Positions 1-7,700 of a DNA stretch of 10,751 nt are shown here, one piece after another. The notes beneath the pieces were generated by a model. It saw only the letters and a program-made list of their open reading frames with translations, ran no database searches and was not told the origin of the DNA. This DNA comes from Bifidobacterium breve. GTDB lineage: Bacteria > Actinomycetota > Acidimicrobiia > Acidimicrobiales > Ilumatobacteraceae. Each line of letters opens with the position of its first letter. Within the stretch, counting starts at the first letter, position 1. The stretch is from contig CALPPJ020000026.1 of NCBI GenBank assembly GCA_943325425.2, positions 1 through 10,751 of the forward strand, read 5' to 3'. Position numbers and translations under genes: made by a program.

Positions 1-737
1 ACATTTCTAAAATTCCTCAACCTGTATTGCCGGGCCCAGACTCAACAGTTGTCGTTGATGTCGTGTATTCAGATGAGCACATCATCGTGGTCAATAAGTC
101 CGCGGGAGTTGTAGTGCACCCTGGTGCTGGCAATAACGACCACACGTTAGTCAATGGTCTCCTCGCTCGATTTCCCGAAATTGCCGGGGTCGGCGAAGAA
201 CACCGTCCCGGAATAGTGCATCGCCTTGATATCGGAACGACCGGCCTGTTGATCGTCGCTCGTACCCAAGAGGCGTACGAAGAACTTGTCGCGATGATGT
301 CACTGCGTGAGGTTAAGCGTCATTACACCGCGTTGGTCTGGGGTCACCCCACTGCACCCGTCGGCACAATCGATGCACCGATCGGGCGCGATCCTCGTAA
401 CCCGTTATGTATGGCGGTGGTCGCGAGCGGTAAACCAGCACGCACCAATTACGAAGTCCTGGAAACGATGTCAGATCCTGACGTTTCCTTGGTTGCCTGC
501 GAACTTGAAACTGGGCGCACGCATCAGATCAGAGTCCACCTTCAGGCGACGGGTCACTCAGTTGTCGGTGACCCGCAATACGGAGGGGCGCGGATGCCCC
601 TGGTGATCGGGCGACCGTTCTTACACGCTGGGCGTTTGGTATTCGATCACCCGTTGACGGGCGAACCACTTGAATTCACCTCCGAGTTACCAGTCGACCT
701 TCAAGAAGTTCTTGAGCGCTGTCGAGGCGAACAATGA
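1..737 (+). CDS. rluD: RluD-family 23S rRNA pseudouridine synthase, 5'-truncated by the window edge
   Basis: Isomerises specific uridines of large-subunit rRNA to pseudouridine in the cytoplasm; the exact target uridines cannot be told from sequence. The frame is open from base 3 to the TGA at 735-737 with no stop, so this is the 3' part of a longer gene. A TTG at 27 could be mistaken for a start, but the family normally carries an N-terminal S4 RNA-binding domain of about 70-80 residues, which must lie upstream. Seen here: HRLDIGTTGLL with the catalytic Asp at codon 228-230; the KRHYTALVWG strand; and the late GRTHQIRVHL motif (about 513-542) followed by GDPQYGG. These are standard RluA/RluD catalytic-domain blocks. 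The gene ends 58 bases before pyrR, and in Bacillus subtilis the RluD-family gene ylyB likewise precedes pyrR. RluD rather than RluA or RluC is an inference from this context and the motif style. Confidence 0.93.
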   Translation, partial: ISKIPQPVLPGPDSTVVVDVVYSDEHIIVVNKSAGVVVHPGAGNNDHTLVNGLLARFPEIAGVGEEHRPGIVHRLDIGTTGLLIVARTQEAYEELVAMMSLREVKRHYTALVWGHPTAPVGTIDAPIGRDPRNPLCMAVVASGKPARTNYEVLETMSDPDVSLVACELETGRTHQIRVHLQATGHSVVGDPQYGGARMPLVIGRPFLHAGRLVFDHPLTGEPLEFTSELPVDLQEVLERCRGEQ

Positions 738-742
738 CCTGC

Positions 743-748
743 TAGGGT
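743..748 (+). promoter_or_regulatory. Candidate -10 box of the pyr operon promoter
   Basis: TAGGGT fits the actinobacterial TAnnnT -10 pattern and lies five bases after the rluD stop. A start about 7 bases downstream (near 755) would make the leader begin just at the first strand of the PyrR hairpin (757), giving a 5' UTR of roughly 41 bases. No good -35 is seen at 16-18 bases upstream: TGTCGA at 720-725 is a poor match, and TTGAGC at 712-717 is too far away. The call therefore rests on the -10 and its placement. Confidence 0.45.
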
Positions 749-756
749 TGGTTCAA

Positions 757-790
757 CCGTGAAGTGAGTCCCGTGAGGCTCATACGGAGG
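757..790 (+). promoter_or_regulatory. PyrR binding loop overlapping the pyrR Shine-Dalgarno sequence
   Basis: Bases 767-780 read AGTCCCGTGAGGCT, an exact match to the PyrR recognition consensus AGUCCNGNGAGGYU. The fold has the whole known architecture. The lower stem pairs 757-760 (CCGT) with 784-787 (ACGG). A purine-rich GAAG bulge on the 5' side (761-764) lies opposite one base (783). The upper stem pairs 765-770 with 777-782, including the conserved U-G pair, and closes the hexaloop CCGUGA (771-776), which fits CNGNGA. The SD GGAGG is at 786-790, five bases before the pyrR ATG, and its first two G residues are in the lower stem. PyrR bound with UMP or UTP would therefore hold the SD closed and repress translation, as described for Mycobacterium smegmatis, rather than act by the Bacillus terminator mechanism. 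No terminator stem with a U run follows. Confidence 0.88.
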
Positions 791-795
791 ACAAC

Positions 796-1374
796 ATGAC
801 ACTTTCTTCGGGTTCTCGCCCAGACACATCTCAGACTGCTACGTCGAACCTGGTGCAGGTTCTTGGACTGGCCGATGTGAATCGTGCAATCACTCGCATT
901 GCTCACGAAATTATTGAACGCAATCGTGGTCTTGATGGAATCATCATCGTTGGTTTGCAACGAGGTGGTGTTTGGTTGGCCGAACGTCTCGTTGCCACCA
1001 TCAATCAGATTGAAGGTGAAACCAGTCGGCCTATCCCGCTCGGAAAGTTAGACGTCTCACTCTTTCGCGATGACATCAATTTGCGACCGGTGACTCCAGT
1101 GGCGGTGACTGAAATTCCAACAGATCTCACTGGATCAAAAGTTGTGCTCGTTGACGACGTTCTGTTTACCGGTCGCACTGTTCGCGCCGCACTTGACGCG
1201 CTGAACCAGTATGGGCGTCCCTCATCGGTGCAATTGGCAGTCATGATCGATCGTGGCCACCGTGAACTACCAATTCGGCCTGATTATGTCGGCAAGAACC
1301 TTCCGACTGGCCGCGACGAAGACGTGCAGGTGCAGCCCGACGGTGTGACGTTGTCGAAAAAGGTGAACCCATGA
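796..1374 (+). CDS. pyrR: Bifunctional pyr operon regulator / uracil phosphoribosyltransferase PyrR
   Basis: RNA-binding attenuation or repressor protein of the pyr operon that senses UMP/UTP against PRPP and may also make UMP from uracil and PRPP. It has 192 residues, slightly longer than the usual 180, owing to a Ser/Thr-rich N-terminal stretch (1-17). The PRPP-binding signature VVLVDDVLFTGRTV is at 116-129 with the two acidic residues D120 and D121. GLQRGGVWLAERL (53-65) and the C-terminal IDRGHRELPIRPDYVGKNLPT region (from 151) are typical PyrR blocks. The start is fixed by GGAGG at 786-790. It is the first gene of the operon, and its own leader contains the PyrR hairpin, so autoregulation is expected. 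The stop overlaps the pyrB start by four bases (ATGA), giving translational coupling, so repression here should spread to pyrB. Enzymatic activity is inferred from the family. Confidence 0.96.
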   Translation: MTLSSGSRPDTSQTATSNLVQVLGLADVNRAITRIAHEIIERNRGLDGIIIVGLQRGGVWLAERLVATINQIEGETSRPIPLGKLDVSLFRDDINLRPVTPVAVTEIPTDLTGSKVVLVDDVLFTGRTVRAALDALNQYGRPSSVQLAVMIDRGHRELPIRPDYVGKNLPTGRDEDVQVQPDGVTLSKKVNP

Positions 1375-2321
1375 AGCATCTGCGCAGTATTCCTGAATTA
1401 GGAGTCAATGGAATCGTGCGAATCTTGAGTTTGGCCACGCATATGGCCGAGGTCAATCGACGCCCTGTGCCTAAAGTTCCGGCACTCAACGGTCGCACCG
1501 TTGTCAGTCTGTTTTTTGAAGACTCAACTCGTACGCGTATCAGTTTTGAAACTGCTGCTAAGCGCTTGTCGGCAGACACGATGACGTTTAGCGTGTCGAC
1601 TTCAAGTGTGAATAAGGGCGAGAGTCTCAAAGACACCATTGAGACAGTAAGTGCGATGGGTGTTGCTGCTTTCGTGGTGCGTCATAAAACAAGTGGCATC
1701 CCGTGGCAACTCAGTGATTGGACGGATGCATCGATCATTAATGCTGGTGATGGTTGGCATCAACACCCAACGCAGGCTTTGCTTGACAGCTTTACGATCA
1801 TGTCATCACTTGGACGAACTCCAAGTGTTGATTGTCTCACTGGTCTGACGATCGGAATCGTTGGCGATATTCGCCACAGTCGCGTTGCTCGCAGTGACAT
1901 CCAAGCGTTCACTGCCCTTGGAGCAAAAGTAGTGCTGGTCGCACCGCGTACTTTGTTGCCACCCGCAGTTGAAGGTTGGCCAGTTGAGGTTTCGTCGTCA
2001 CTTGACGACGTCATCGGCGAACTTGACGTTCTCTACATGCTGCGCATGCAACGTGAACGAATGAATGAGGCTTTGGTGCCGAACTTGGGGGAGTATTCGG
2101 CTCGTTACGGTCTTGATGATCGTCGGGCAAAAATGTTGTCACAAGACGCATTGTTAATGCACCCGGGCCCGATGAATCGTGGCGTTGAAATGTTGATTGA
2201 TCCAGCATCGCTGCCAAACAACTTGATCACGCAACAGGTCGCCAATGGTGTCTCGGTGCGCATGGCAGTTTTGTTTGATGTTTTAGGTGGATCCGAAACC
2301 GGAGCAGGAGTGGTGTCATGA
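1371..2321 (+). CDS. pyrB: Aspartate carbamoyltransferase catalytic chain PyrB
   Basis: Condenses carbamoyl phosphate with L-aspartate to N-carbamoyl-L-aspartate, the committed pyrimidine step, as a cytoplasmic trimer of catalytic chains. At 316 residues it has the usual length. The carbamoyl phosphate loop DSTRTR is at 51-56. The mobile-loop lysine lies in NKGESLKDT (81-89, K82), followed by HPTQALLD (132-139), GDIRHSRVARS (165-175), MLRMQRER (223-230) in the aspartate-binding region, and HPGPMNRGVE (264-273). STRTR and RMQRER mark it as ATCase rather than ornithine carbamoyltransferase. The ATG overlaps the pyrR stop, with AAAGGTG at 1359-1365 as a usable SD. No pyrI regulatory-chain gene is adjacent, so it is probably an unregulated trimer, possibly associating with PyrC as in other bacteria (inference). 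Confidence 0.97.
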   Translation: MKHLRSIPELGVNGIVRILSLATHMAEVNRRPVPKVPALNGRTVVSLFFEDSTRTRISFETAAKRLSADTMTFSVSTSSVNKGESLKDTIETVSAMGVAAFVVRHKTSGIPWQLSDWTDASIINAGDGWHQHPTQALLDSFTIMSSLGRTPSVDCLTGLTIGIVGDIRHSRVARSDIQAFTALGAKVVLVAPRTLLPPAVEGWPVEVSSSLDDVIGELDVLYMLRMQRERMNEALVPNLGEYSARYGLDDRRAKMLSQDALLMHPGPMNRGVEMLIDPASLPNNLITQQVANGVSVRMAVLFDVLGGSETGAGVVS

Positions 2322-3625
2322 GGGAAGAGCAGACGATCAATATTCGTGGGGGCCGGATCCTTGATGAAACGACTGACGCGCAAGGTCGTCTGGCCGATGT
2401 TCATATATCGGGTGGAGTGATTGCCGAAGTCGTAGAAGCTGAGTCAAAGTTGCCAAAAGCAGATTTCGATCTCGATGCAACGGGTTGCATTGTTTCGCCT
2501 GGTTTTGTTGATCTCCATGTGCATCTGCGTGAACCAGGTCGCGAAGAATCTGAAACCATTGAAACTGGAAGTAGAGCTGCTGCTTTGGGCGGGTTTACCG
2601 CAGTAGTTGCAATGCCCAATACCGAACCCTCGCAAGATTCACGAATTGTTGTGGAGTTTGTGCGTTCACAAGGAGTGCGCGCTGGTCTGTGCGAAGTGAT
2701 TCCGTCAGGTTGCATCACGGTTGGTCGGGCAGGGGAAGCGTTGGCGCCGTATGGCGAACTTCGCGATGCTGGAGTCACATTGTTTACCGATGATGGCAAT
2801 GGTGTGCAAGATCCATTGCTCATGCGACGAGCGCTTGAATATGCTCGCGATCTCGACATCACACTCGCGCAACATTGCGAAGTGAGTAGTTTGACCGCCG
2901 GTGCAGTCATGCATGAGGGATCATGCTGTAGTCATCTCGGTTTACCCGGTTGGCCAGCAATCGCCGAAGAACTAATGGTTCATCGAGATATTGAACTCGT
3001 CCGCCTGACTGGATCGCGGATTCACTTCTTACACTTGTCAACAGAACGCAGTGTTGAAATGGTGCGCCAAGCCAAGGCCGACGGTTTGCCAGTCACCGCT
3101 GAGGCAACTCCGCACCACTTCACTTTGACTGATGAGGCTCTTCGCAGTTTTGATCCAGTTTTTAAAGTGAACCCACCGTTGCGAACCCCGGCTGATATCG
3201 CTGCTCTCAAAGAGGGTTTGCGTGACGGAACGATTGACGCGATTGCTACCGACCATGCCCCGCATGCGAGTCATCTCAAAGAACAGCCTCTTGATCAGGC
3301 CCCGCCAGGAATGCTTGGACTTGAGACAGCGTTGGCTGTGTCTTTGTCGGAATTAGATATGGAAATTCAGGCAGTTCTGGCGGCGCTCAGTTGGAATCCG
3401 GCCCGCATCGCCGGAATCGGCGATCGCCATGGACGCCCCATTGCTGTCGGCGAGCCCGCCAACATTGCGATCTTTAATCCGACTTCGGAATGGGTGGTTG
3501 ATCGAGAAGTGGTGGCGAGCAAGAGCAAAAACACGCCATATCACGGCCGAAAGGTGCGCGGACAAGTGCGACACACGATCTTTGCGGGCCAACTCGTAGT
3601 CCGTGATGGGGTGGCCCAACGATGA
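2318..3625 (+). CDS. pyrC: Dihydroorotase PyrC (type I, zinc amidohydrolase)
   Basis: Catalyses the reversible cyclisation of N-carbamoyl-L-aspartate to L-dihydroorotate. At 435 residues it is of type I dihydroorotase length. The amidohydrolase metal site is complete: DLHVHLREPG (65-74, H67 and H69); the bridging Asp in FTDDG (D158, in the place of the carboxylated lysine of longer types); H186 in AQHCE; H239 in HFLHLST; and catalytic D312 in ATDHAPH. AMPNTEPSQDS (98-108) carries the substrate-contact Asn. KVNPPLR (283-289) is also conserved. The start overlaps the pyrB stop by four bases (ATGA), with CAGGAG at 2305-2310 as SD. All ligands are present, so it should be an active enzyme and not one of the inactive pyrC-like partners found in some operons. 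A 51-base AT-rich gap follows, the largest break within the operon after the leader. Confidence 0.97.
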   Translation: MREEQTINIRGGRILDETTDAQGRLADVHISGGVIAEVVEAESKLPKADFDLDATGCIVSPGFVDLHVHLREPGREESETIETGSRAAALGGFTAVVAMPNTEPSQDSRIVVEFVRSQGVRAGLCEVIPSGCITVGRAGEALAPYGELRDAGVTLFTDDGNGVQDPLLMRRALEYARDLDITLAQHCEVSSLTAGAVMHEGSCCSHLGLPGWPAIAEELMVHRDIELVRLTGSRIHFLHLSTERSVEMVRQAKADGLPVTAEATPHHFTLTDEALRSFDPVFKVNPPLRTPADIAALKEGLRDGTIDAIATDHAPHASHLKEQPLDQAPPGMLGLETALAVSLSELDMEIQAVLAALSWNPARIAGIGDRHGRPIAVGEPANIAIFNPTSEWVVDREVVASKSKNTPYHGRKVRGQVRHTIFAGQLVVRDGVAQR

Positions 3626-3634
3626 TGTGGCGAA

Positions 3635-3652
3635 ACACTAATAATACACTAA
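3635..3652 (+). repeat. Tandem ACACTAA direct repeat at 11-base spacing
   Basis: ACACTAA occurs at 3635-3641 and again at 3646-3652, so the copies are 11 bases or about one helical turn apart, with ATAA between them. The repeat lies just 5' of the 14-base palindrome in the pyrC-carA gap. The 38 bases from 3631 to 3668 contain only 11 G or C. Such phased repeats can be part of a regulator site or an AT-rich promoter element. TACACT (3645-3650) also fits a TAnnnT -10. No factor can be assigned to the repeat itself. Confidence 0.4.
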
Positions 3653-3670
3653 AGTGCATAATTATGCAGA
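3653..3670 (+). promoter_or_regulatory. Probable ARG box (ArgR operator) upstream of carAB
   Basis: TGCATAATTATGCA at 3655-3668 is a perfect 14-base palindrome. Its form, TGMAT then four A/T then ATKCA, is that of the ARG box bound by arginine repressors, and TGCAT/ATGCA half-sites are the ones I recall for the mycobacterial ArgR operator. It sits 14 bases before the preferred carA ATG. CATAAT (3657-3662), inside the box, is a near-TATAAT -10 candidate, so ArgR with arginine could block an internal carA promoter. A second, poorer half-site (ATACA, 3644-3648) lies upstream, but no second full box is seen. Function fits: carbamoyl phosphate also feeds arginine synthesis, so arginine control of carAB makes sense. 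Experimental support is absent. Confidence 0.65.
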
Positions 3671-3682
3671 ACAGGGATGATG

Positions 3683-4768
3683 ATGACAATTCGTGAAGCG
3701 GCGTTAGTTCTCGCTGATGGAAGTGTTTTTGAAGGTGAAGCCATCGGCGCTGATGCGCCATCGGGCATATCGACGGGCGAAGTCGTTTTTAACACCGTGT
3801 TAAGTGGCTACCAAGAGGTGGTGACGGACCCGAGTTATGCCGGACAGATCATCACATTCACCTATCCCCACATCGGTAATTACGGAACGAACGTTGCTGA
3901 TGATGAATCTCGTCGGCCCTATTGCCGTGGCGTCATCGTTCGTGATCTGGCCCGTCGTCATAGCAACTATCGGGCCGAACAAAGTCTCAATGAGTTGTTG
4001 AAGAAGAGTGGTATTGCTGGAATCGCCGGCATTGACACGCGACGTTTAACGCGAATTTTGCGAGACACCGGAGCAATGCCTGGCGCTTTCGGTACGGCGT
4101 CACACGGTGAACTACTGGCCGCAGCTCAAGCCGAAAAAGGAACTGACGGCGTTGATCTCGTCGCAACTGTGACGACTGATCAGTCGTACTCATTCGGCAA
4201 TGGCCCACTGAAAGTTGTGGCGTACGACTTTGGTATCAAAACCACCATCTTGCGTTGCTTATCCGAGATCGCCACTATTGAAGTTGTTCCGGCGTCAACG
4301 ACAGCCGCTGAAGTATTGGCTCGACAGCCTCACGGAGTGTTCTTATCAAACGGGCCAGGAGACCCGGCCGCTGTTCCGTATGCGGTCGACGCAATTCGCG
4401 AATTGGTTGGACAAGTTCCACTGTTCGGTATCTGTCTGGGACATCAATTGTTAAGTCGTGCGCTGGGCGGATCAACCTACAAGTTGCCGTTCGGACATCA
4501 TGGTGGAAATCATCCGGTGCAGCATCTCGCATCTGGCCATGTGGAGATCACGAGTCAAAACCACAACTTCTGTGTCGATGCCGAAAGTTTGGGTGGGCGA
4601 GTAGCAGTGACGCACCTCAACCTCAACGATCAAACCAATGAAGGAATGCGCGTTCTCGATGCGCCAGCTTTCAGCGTGCAGTACCACCCTGAGGCTGGAC
4701 CAGGACCGCACGACAGTCGCTATCTCTTTGAACAATTTGCACAACTGATGCAGAACGGAACCTTCTGA
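3683..4768 (+). CDS. carA: Carbamoyl phosphate synthase small (glutaminase) subunit CarA
   Basis: Hydrolyses glutamine and channels ammonia to CarB for carbamoyl phosphate synthesis, supplying both pyrimidines and arginine. Three ATGs in a row lie at 3677, 3680 and 3683. The only SD-like run, AGGG at 3673-3676, touches the first and is six bases from the third, so 3683 is preferred (361 residues; 363 from the first). The N-terminal CarA domain shows SGYQEVVTDPSYAGQ (about 41-55). The class I glutamine amidotransferase domain has SNGPGDP (222-228), the nucleophile elbow GICLGHQ with C251, FGHHGGNHPV (270-279) and the His/Glu pair H335 and E337 in QYHPEAGPGPHD. The triad is complete. carB follows after one base. 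The gap before carA carries an ARG-box-like palindrome, so carAB may have a promoter of its own as well as read-through from pyrR. Confidence 0.96.
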   Translation: MTIREAALVLADGSVFEGEAIGADAPSGISTGEVVFNTVLSGYQEVVTDPSYAGQIITFTYPHIGNYGTNVADDESRRPYCRGVIVRDLARRHSNYRAEQSLNELLKKSGIAGIAGIDTRRLTRILRDTGAMPGAFGTASHGELLAAAQAEKGTDGVDLVATVTTDQSYSFGNGPLKVVAYDFGIKTTILRCLSEIATIEVVPASTTAAEVLARQPHGVFLSNGPGDPAAVPYAVDAIRELVGQVPLFGICLGHQLLSRALGGSTYKLPFGHHGGNHPVQHLASGHVEITSQNHNFCVDAESLGGRVAVTHLNLNDQTNEGMRVLDAPAFSVQYHPEAGPGPHDSRYLFEQFAQLMQNGTF

Positions 4769-4769
4769 C

Positions 4770-7700
4770 ATGCCCAAGCGCACTGATATCCAATCAATTT
4801 TGATTATCGGCTCTGGTCCCATCGTGATTGGTCAGGCGTGCGAGTTTGACTATTCCGGAACTCAGGCCTGTCGCGTTCTAAAAGAAGAGGGCTATCGCGT
4901 TATCTTGGCGAACTCGAATCCAGCCACGATCATGACCGATCCCGATTTTGCCGATCGTACGTACATCGAACCACTGACGTGGGAGGTTGTAGCGAAAATC
5001 ATCGAGCGTGAAAAGCCCGATGCAGTTCTTCCGACACTTGGCGGACAAACCGGTCTGAACTTGGCGATGGCTTTGTTTGAACGTGGTCTCGTAGGTGTAC
5101 CCGGAACCCCTGAACTCATTGGTGCTAATGCCGAATCAATTTCGACTGCGGAAGATCGCGACAAGTTCAAGAAGGCCATGATTGAAATTGGTTTGAATGT
5201 TCCGGAAAGTGGAATCGCCCACTCAATGGAAGATGCACTTGAAGTCATCAAGACCATCGGACTTCCCGCCATTATTCGACCCGCATATATTTTGGGTGGA
5301 CGTGGAACCGGAATCGCCGCCACGCCTGAAGAGTTTGCTCACCTGGCTGCCAATGGACTTGATGCCAGTCCGATTCGCGAGATCTTGATTGAGAAGAGTA
5401 TTGCGGGTTGGAAAGAATACGAACTCGAAGTGATGCGCGATACCGCCGACAACTGCGTCATCATTTGTTCAATTGAAAACTTTGACCCAATGGGCGTGCA
5501 CACAGGTGACTCCATCACAGTTGCGCCCGCGCAAACACTGAGTGATGTTGAATACCAAATCATGCGTGATGCGGCCTTGGCTTGTATTCGCCGTGTTGGT
5601 GTTGAAACTGGTGGGTCCAATGTGCAGTTCGCAGTGAATCCCGCCAACGGCGAATTAGTTGTGATTGAAATGAACCCTCGAGTTTCACGGTCAAGTGCGC
5701 TGGCTTCAAAGGCAACCGGATTCCCGATTGCCAAAATTGCGGCAAAGTTGGCGGTGGGTTACACCCTTGATGAAATTCCTAACGACATCACCAAGGCAAC
5801 GCCGGCCAGTTTTGAGCCAACGATCGACTATGTCGTGACCAAGATTCCGCGCTGGGCTTTCGAAAAGTTGCCCGGCACAAGTGGAGTTCTGGGAACTCAA
5901 ATGCAAAGTGTCGGCGAAGTGATGGCGATTGGTCGTACCTTCCCCGAAAGTTTGCAAAAAGCGTTGCGTTCTCTTGAACAGGGGCGCATGGGTCTCAATT
6001 GCGATCCTGCCGAAAAGCAGCTCGCTGAAGTTTCAACGGAGGAGTTGCTACGACTCGTTGACATCCCGACGCCCGAGCGAATCTTCATTATCGGTGAACT
6101 GTTGTTCCGCGGAATTTCAGTTGATGATGTTCATGCTGCATGCAAAGTTGACCCCTGGTTCTTAGATCAGATGTCCATCATCATTGAAGAGCGCGATGCG
6201 GTGAAGTCTTCAAATCCTTCTGCGATGACGAAGGCGGCATGGAAGCGCGTCAAGCGCGTGGGTTTTAGTGATGCACAGTTGGCCTACCTCTGGGGCAATG
6301 CTGAATCAGAAGTACGCGCTGCTCGTGAGGCAGCCGGTGTTATCCCTACTTATAAAACTGTTGACACCTGTTCTGCTGAGTTTGCTGCACAAACGCCTTA
6401 TCATTACTCGACGTACGAAGACGAAAATGAAGTACGCGACTCTGATCGTCAGCGCGTCATCATTTTGGGTTCTGGTCCGAACCGTATTGGGCAAGGCATT
6501 GAGTTCGACTATTGCTGTGTGCATGCATCGTTTGCGTTGCGTGATGCCGGATTTGAAACTGTCATGGTCAACTGCAACCCTGAAACAGTCTCAACTGACT
6601 ACGACACGTCAGACCGTCTGTACTTTGAACCGCTCACCAAAGAAGATGTCCTGAATGTCATTGCCGCAGAAACGGCTGCTGCGGGCGGCAAAAAACCCAA
6701 GGTCATTGTTTCCTTGGGTGGACAAACTCCGTTGAAATTGTCTGGTCAAATTCCTGTTGATCTCATTGCTGGTACGTCGCCGGCTTCGATTGACCTTGCG
6801 GAAGACCGCGAGAAATGGAACGAACTGTGTGAGTCACTCAGCATTCCGCAACCGCCAGGTGGAACGGCGGTCACTCTTGAGCAAGCCATGACCATTGTGG
6901 ATCGTGTCGGATTCCCGGTTCTCGTACGGCCTAGCTATGTATTGGGTGGTCGAGGAATGCAGATCGTGCATGATCGCGATCACTTAACCAGAGCCATGGC
7001 AGAACTATCTGGGTTCGGCAGTCTGGGCAAAGAGGGCGGGCTTTCGGCAGAACGTCCAGTTTTGATTGATCGATTCCTTGAGGATGCAACCGAAGTTGAC
7101 GTTGATGCGATTCGCGATCACACCGGTGAAGTCCTCATCGGTGGCGTCATGGAGCATGTTGAAGAAGCAGGCGTGCACTCTGGTGACTCGGCATGTGCGA
7201 TTCCTCCACAAACACTCCCCGCATGGGTTGTCGAAGTGATCGAGTCATATACGACTGCAATCGCAACAGCACTTGATGTACGTGGATTGATCAACGTACA
7301 GTTTGCAGTAGCGGGAACCAATGTGTACGTCATCGAAGCGAACCCACGAGCAAGTCGTACGGTTCCATTTGTGGCGAAAGCAACCGGAGTTCCGTTGGCC
7401 AAAGTGGCGACGCGCGTGATGCTTGGCGCGACCTTGGCTGAATTGCGTACTGAAGGTTTGCTCACGCGCTCGGTGCTGCTTGATTCACCCGACACTGTTG
7501 CGGTGAAAGAAGCAGTGTTGCCATTTAGTCGCTTCCCTGAAGTTGATACTGCTCTCGGACCGGAAATGCGTTCAACCGGTGAAGTGATGGGTATTGACGT
7601 CACCTTCGGGCGCGCGTTCTACAAAGCTGAGTTAGCTGCTGGAACGGTTTTGCCAACGAGCGGAACAGTGTTCTTGTCGTTGGCCGACGGTGATAAGCCC

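Noticed and set aside
27..737. TTG at 27 as the real start of the RluD-family gene
   Set aside because: The frame is open to the window edge and the protein would lack the S4 domain. Truncation by the window explains it better.
746..758. GGTTG/CAACC hairpin as a rho-independent terminator after rluD
   Set aside because: The stem is only five pairs, no T run follows, and the downstream bases are explained by the PyrR loop.
2401..2910. Minus-strand open frame of 169 codons inside pyrC
   Set aside because: It lies wholly opposite conserved pyrC motifs and has no recognisable family, SD or neighbour; it is a reading-frame shadow.
2318..3625. Inactive pyrC-like (non-catalytic) dihydroorotase homologue
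   Set aside because: All metal ligands (H67, H69, D158, H186, H239) and catalytic D312 are present.
4472..4822. Minus-strand open frame spanning the carA-carB junction
   Set aside because: Both underlying genes are well supported through this point, and no motif or start signal supports the antisense frame.
7118..7603. Minus-strand open frame of 161 codons inside carB
   Set aside because: It is opposite the second ATP-grasp half of carB. Its Ser/Thr-rich composition is typical of an antisense shadow.
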